NCBI GenBank assembly: GCA_035353855.1
Contig: DAOQAK010000012.1
Coordinates: forward strand, 1-64,000
Direction: 5' to 3'
Origin: Bacteroidales bacterium
Lineage (GTDB): Bacteria > Bacteroidota > Bacteroidia > Bacteroidales > CG2-30-32-10
Length of the DNA: 64,000 nucleotides
Within the stretch, counting starts at the first letter, position 1. Every line of letters begins with the position of its first letter. A program made the translations under genes and the position numbers. The notes under the pieces were generated by a model. That model was not told the origin of the DNA and made no database searches. It was given only the letters and a program-made list of their open reading frames with translations. Positions 60,960 through 64,000 of this stretch are shown piece by piece.

Positions 60960-61595
60960 TTATCTGATAAAATTGGTAAATACTCTCTTTTCTTTTATTG
61001 GCGGTTCAATGGAGTTTGATGTTGCTTCTTTCATTTTTAAAAGCCATGCCATGTTTTTTCCCAGCACGCTCATTATTTGTACGCCTTCATTATCCTGTGT
61101 TACCTCGCCGGGTTTTTGTCCGTGAATGATATTCCAATAACATGATGTTGCAATAATCAATTCTGCATAAGTGAGATAATGATACAAACTGTCAAGTGTT
61201 GAGGAGCCACCGCTTCTTCTTACAGCTACAACTGCTGCTGCAACTTTATGACGGAGTAAATTTCCGTTTGCTCCCGAAACATAAAACAGTCGGTCTAAAA
61301 AACACTTCATAGTGCCTGCTACACCTGAATAATAAACAGGTGAGCCGATAATGATTCCATCAACATTTTTTAATTTTTGGATGATTGGATTTACATCATC
61401 ATTATCAATAGAACATTTTTCATCTTTATTGATGCCGCATTTCCCGCATGCAATACAACCATGAATAGCTTTATGTCCAATTTGAATAATTTCAAAATCG
61501 ATTCCTGCTGCTTTCAATTCATTTCCAACAATTGTTATTGCATGGTATGTGTTGCCTTCATTTTTAGGACTTCCGTTTATTGCAATTACTTTCAT
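60960..61595 (-). CDS. Iron-sulfur flavoprotein (flavodoxin-like NADPH-dependent FMN reductase family)
   Basis: 211 residues, cytoplasmic. The FMN phosphate loop is INGSPKNEGNTYHAI, and GIIIGSPVYYSGVAGTMK is the second flavin loop. A cysteine cluster, CIACGKCGINKDEKC, fits the 4Fe-4S site of iron-sulfur flavoproteins. LLRHKVAAAVVAVRRSGGSS is typical of the family. It would move electrons in redox stress or metabolism; partners unknown. It is on the minus strand, next to the yitT-like gene. Confidence 0.88.
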   Translation of the reverse strand: MKVIAINGSPKNEGNTYHAITIVGNELKAAGIDFEIIQIGHKAIHGCIACGKCGINKDEKCSIDNDDVNPIIQKLKNVDGIIIGSPVYYSGVAGTMKCFLDRLFYVSGANGNLLRHKVAAAVVAVRRSGGSSTLDSLYHYLTYAELIIATSCYWNIIHGQKPGEVTQDNEGVQIMSVLGKNMAWLLKMKEATSNSIEPPIKEKRVFTNFIR

Positions 61596-61659
61596 AAAAT
61601 TTTTTTAATAACTAATCTACTTGTTCACTTGTCAACTTATCAACTTGTCTACTTACTCA

Positions 61660-62553
61660 CTATTGCTCCACTTTTTCGCGAAGCGATTTAAATCCGTTTC
61701 CAATAATTTCATTAGCATCAATTACCGACATAAATGCATTAGGGTCGATGGAATTAATGTATTCCTGCAACATTGCCAGTTCACGACGATTTACATTTGT
61801 AAAAATAACTTTTTTCTCAGTGCCTTTATACATACCTTCTCCATGCAGTAGTGTGCCTCCTCGGTCGAGGTCCTTGATAATTTTTTCGCGAAGCTCTTCG
61901 TATTTTTCAGTAACAATAAATAATGTTTTATCATAGCTTATACCTTCAAGTACTGTATCGATAACTTTTCCTGTAATAAAAATCACGATCCACGAATACA
62001 GCGGTATACGCCAATCTCCAAAGGCTATCAACCCGACAATAACAATACATGAATCGATTATTATCATGAGTTGCCCCAAAGGCATGCGTGTGTATTTTGC
62101 AATGATCATGGCTACAATATCCGAACCGCCGCTGGTTGCTTTACCTTTAAATATTAGTCCAACACCAAGCCCTACAAGTACTCCGCCAAATATGGCTGAT
62201 AGTAAAACATCTTCTTTTACCAGCGGGGCTTCTCCCCAAATCATAGTCAGGGTATCAATAAAAATTGAAGCAAGCGAAAACCCTACTACTGTTTTAACTC
62301 CAAAGCGTGGCCCTAAAATTTTAATACCAATTATTGTAAGAGGTACATTTAAGATCAACCCTGTAATACCAATAGGAAATCCAAATACATGATGCAATAC
62401 AATGGAAATACCAAATACTCCGCCGGGAACAATTTTATGTGGAGAAATAAAATATACATAACCGACAGCTAAGGTAAAAGCGCCAATAATAATTAAACTG
62501 TATGATAAAAACCATTTCTTTGAAAAAGGTTTATCTTTCTGAAGATATGCCAT
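61660..62553 (-). CDS. YitT-family membrane protein
   Basis: 297 residues. The N-terminal ~200 residues hold five or six helices of the DUF161/YitT type (GVFGISIVLHHVFGFPIG; GGVLVGLGVGLIFKGKATSG). The C-terminal DUF2179 domain has KKVIFTNVNRRELAMLQEYI and DANEIIGNGF. The family is of unknown or transporter-like function. A -7 box is seen just upstream on the minus strand. The 3' end is 64 bases from the flavoprotein gene. Confidence 0.92.
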   Translation of the reverse strand: MAYLQKDKPFSKKWFLSYSLIIIGAFTLAVGYVYFISPHKIVPGGVFGISIVLHHVFGFPIGITGLILNVPLTIIGIKILGPRFGVKTVVGFSLASIFIDTLTMIWGEAPLVKEDVLLSAIFGGVLVGLGVGLIFKGKATSGGSDIVAMIIAKYTRMPLGQLMIIIDSCIVIVGLIAFGDWRIPLYSWIVIFITGKVIDTVLEGISYDKTLFIVTEKYEELREKIIKDLDRGGTLLHGEGMYKGTEKKVIFTNVNRRELAMLQEYINSIDPNAFMSVIDANEIIGNGFKSLREKVEQ

Positions 62554-62576
62554 AAAAATATTTTTTTAAATTTCTG

Positions 62577-62584
62577 CAAATTTA
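62577..62584 (-). promoter_or_regulatory. -7 element of the yitT-like gene
   Basis: On the minus strand TAAATTTG, 23 bases before the ATG. Confidence 0.5.
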
Positions 62585-62661
62585 CATCAGCTTTTTGAAT
62601 CATTTGTTTTTATAAAAAAATAAATTCTAAATTCAAATTTTTTGAATGCATTTGCGTTTGA

Positions 62662-62669
62662 TACTTTTG
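62662..62669 (+). promoter_or_regulatory. -7 element of the right-edge surface protein gene
   Basis: TACTTTTG with TTTG 17 bases upstream. A second -7-like box, TATATTTG, lies at 62698-62705 but is too close to the ATG. Confidence 0.4.
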
Positions 62670-62710
62670 TATTTTATAGTACATTTATGTTTTGATGTAT
62701 ATTTGGTTTG

Positions 62711-64000
62711 ATGTATAAATTTTTCAGGATATTAATTTTAATCATTATTGTTTTTCCGCTCTTCGGGAAAGCCCAGCAATTGAGCAATTACCGGACAAAA
62801 AAAATTATTCCATCTTCGGATACATTGTTACTTGACACTTTAAGTGTTATTCCAGGTTCGTTAGAAATTCGCGACAACAAAGGAAATAAAATTGACAGCA
62901 CAGATTTCAAAATTATTTTTTCGGAGTCGAAACTGGTAATAAAAAATGAAATAAGAGAAAAATTTTCAGAATTATTTATCAGCTATAAAGTTTTTCCTTA
63001 CAATTTTTCAAAATCATACCAGCATAAAGATGTGAATATGCTTATCCCTGATGAAAAAGGAAATTATAACCCATTTGTATTTACATACGAAAATCAATCA
63101 CTTAATATTTTTACTTTTGGTGGGCTTAATAAAAATGGAAGTATATCGCGTGGTGTATCGTTTGGCAATAGTCAGGATGTGGTTGTGAATTCAAGTTTTA
63201 ATTTGCAGCTATCAGGAAAATTAAGCAGCGATATCGATATTCTTGCTGCCATTACTGATAATAATATTCCTATACAGCCCGAAGGAAACACGCAGCAATT
63301 GCAGGATTTCGACAAGGTTTATATCCAGCTTTCGCATAAGGATACAAAATTGATTGCAGGTGATTTTGAACTTTCAAAACCCGAAAGTTATTTTATGAAT
63401 TTTTATAAAAAGGCACAGGGTGGAATTTTTTCATCAACTTTTGATGCCGGAAATAAAAAGAAAAAAAGTGATGATAAAATTTCTGTTTCAGTTGCTGCTG
63501 CAATTTCAAAAGGGAAATATGCAAAAAATACTTTTACCGGAACCGAGGGAAATCAAGGACCATACAAACTCAAAGGTGCCGAGAATGAAACGTATATTAT
63601 TGTTTTATCGGGGACTGAAAAAGTGTATATCAATAGTGAACTGATGACACGCGGACAGGAAAATGATTATACAATAGATTACAATACTGCTGAAATAACT
63701 TTTACGGCAAAAAGATTAATAACAAAGGATAGCCGCATCAGCGTGGAGTTTGAATATTCCGATAAAAATTATTCGCGTTCACTTTTTTATTCAGGGAATG
63801 AATATTCAACTAAAAAAACAAAAGTCAGGTTGAATTATTATTCGGAGCAGGATATAAAAAATCAACCTTTACAACAGGAACTGAGTGATGAACAAAAACT
63901 CATACTTTCACAAATTGGCGATAGCCTGGATGAGGCTTTTGTTCCTTATGTCGATAGTATTGCTTATACAAACGACCAGGTGCTTTATAAAAAAATCGAC
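62711..64000 (+). CDS. Large secreted/outer-membrane protein, 5' part, runs off the right edge
   Basis: The first 430 codons are open to the end of the window. The signal peptide (ILILIIIVFPLFGKAQ) is followed by IRDNKGNKIDSTDFK and LNKNGSISRGVSFGNSQDVV, then ISTD-like NNIPIQPEGNTQQLQDFDKV, FELSKPESYFMNFYKKAQGG and VYINSELMTRGQENDYTIDY. I recognise this as a conserved, uncharacterised large Bacteroidota protein with this GSxxRGxSFGNxQD pattern, probably around a thousand residues and beta-rich. Function is unknown; an outer-membrane or surface place is inferred from the signal peptide and the strand pattern. Confidence 0.75.
   Translation, partial: MYKFFRILILIIIVFPLFGKAQQLSNYRTKKIIPSSDTLLLDTLSVIPGSLEIRDNKGNKIDSTDFKIIFSESKLVIKNEIREKFSELFISYKVFPYNFSKSYQHKDVNMLIPDEKGNYNPFVFTYENQSLNIFTFGGLNKNGSISRGVSFGNSQDVVVNSSFNLQLSGKLSSDIDILAAITDNNIPIQPEGNTQQLQDFDKVYIQLSHKDTKLIAGDFELSKPESYFMNFYKKAQGGIFSSTFDAGNKKKKSDDKISVSVAAAISKGKYAKNTFTGTEGNQGPYKLKGAENETYIIVLSGTEKVYINSELMTRGQENDYTIDYNTAEITFTAKRLITKDSRISVEFEYSDKNYSRSLFYSGNEYSTKKTKVRLNYYSEQDIKNQPLQQELSDEQKLILSQIGDSLDEAFVPYVDSIAYTNDQVLYKKID

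Overview
The window looks like chromosomal DNA of a member of the Bacteroidota, most likely an anaerobic, Bacteroidales-like lineage. The signs are AT-rich DNA with few Shine-Dalgarno sites, repeated TAnnTTTG -7 promoter motifs, a SusC/SusD pair, type IX secretion system (T9SS) parts (PorW/SprE, PorP/SprF and C-terminal sorting domains), GldL-like membrane motifs and the start of an ISAon1-type transposase at the left edge. No species can be named from this sequence alone.

Layout. 0-8.5 kb: energy metabolism. It holds etfBA, a secreted endonuclease/exonuclease/phosphatase-jacalin protein, a DUF4143 ATPase, a convergent pair of HdrC/HdrB-like iron-sulfur proteins that could pass ETF electrons to quinone, and butyrate kinase. 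8.5-11.5 kb: a PadR regulator overlapping a HAAS/GldL-motif membrane protein, followed by a paralogue. 11.5-13.7 kb: pabA divergent from pabB-pabC (p-aminobenzoate for folate). 13.8-18.5 kb: an orphan SusD/SusC pair. 18.7-24.4 kb: an ileS-dksA-like-lspA operon and an outer-membrane protein gene. 24.7-34.7 kb: dnaG, tRNA-Gln, bactofilin, an ATP synthase operon (atpZ-like, membrane protein, a, c, b, delta, alpha, gamma; no beta or epsilon here) interrupted by an S23/four-helix-bundle gene, then ferritin. 34.8-35.7 kb: a tandem array with a 174-bp period. 35.7-42.2 kb: GH29 fucosidase, small hypotheticals, an ABC membrane half without ATPase, a duplicated lipoprotein, and a papain-like protease with a chagasin-like domain and T9SS tail.

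42.3-50.3 kb is the most unusual block. A palindrome-rich promoter precedes a methyltransferase-like protein, two very short tail-collar proteins, a discoidin/cadherin-like protein, a T9SS protein split by an in-frame stop, a precursor-like 61-aa peptide, a cystatin-like protein and a large unknown gene with a frameshift. The last two genes carry homologous structured 5' leaders that I could not assign to a known RNA class. 50.6-64 kb: tRNA-Ala, porW/sprE, an M23 peptidase, dxr, rseP, porP/sprF, an M43 protease also split by an in-frame stop just before its C-terminal part, a flavodoxin-family iron-sulfur protein, a YitT protein, and the start of a large surface protein running off the right edge.

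Main themes: respiratory and fatty-acid electron flow, ATP synthesis, envelope biogenesis (lspA, rseP, dxr, M23), and T9SS export with several of its cargo proteins. Three disrupted reading frames in T9SS-type or associated genes, and two repeated structured elements (a 105-bp double hairpin and the leader pair), are the points most worth checking.
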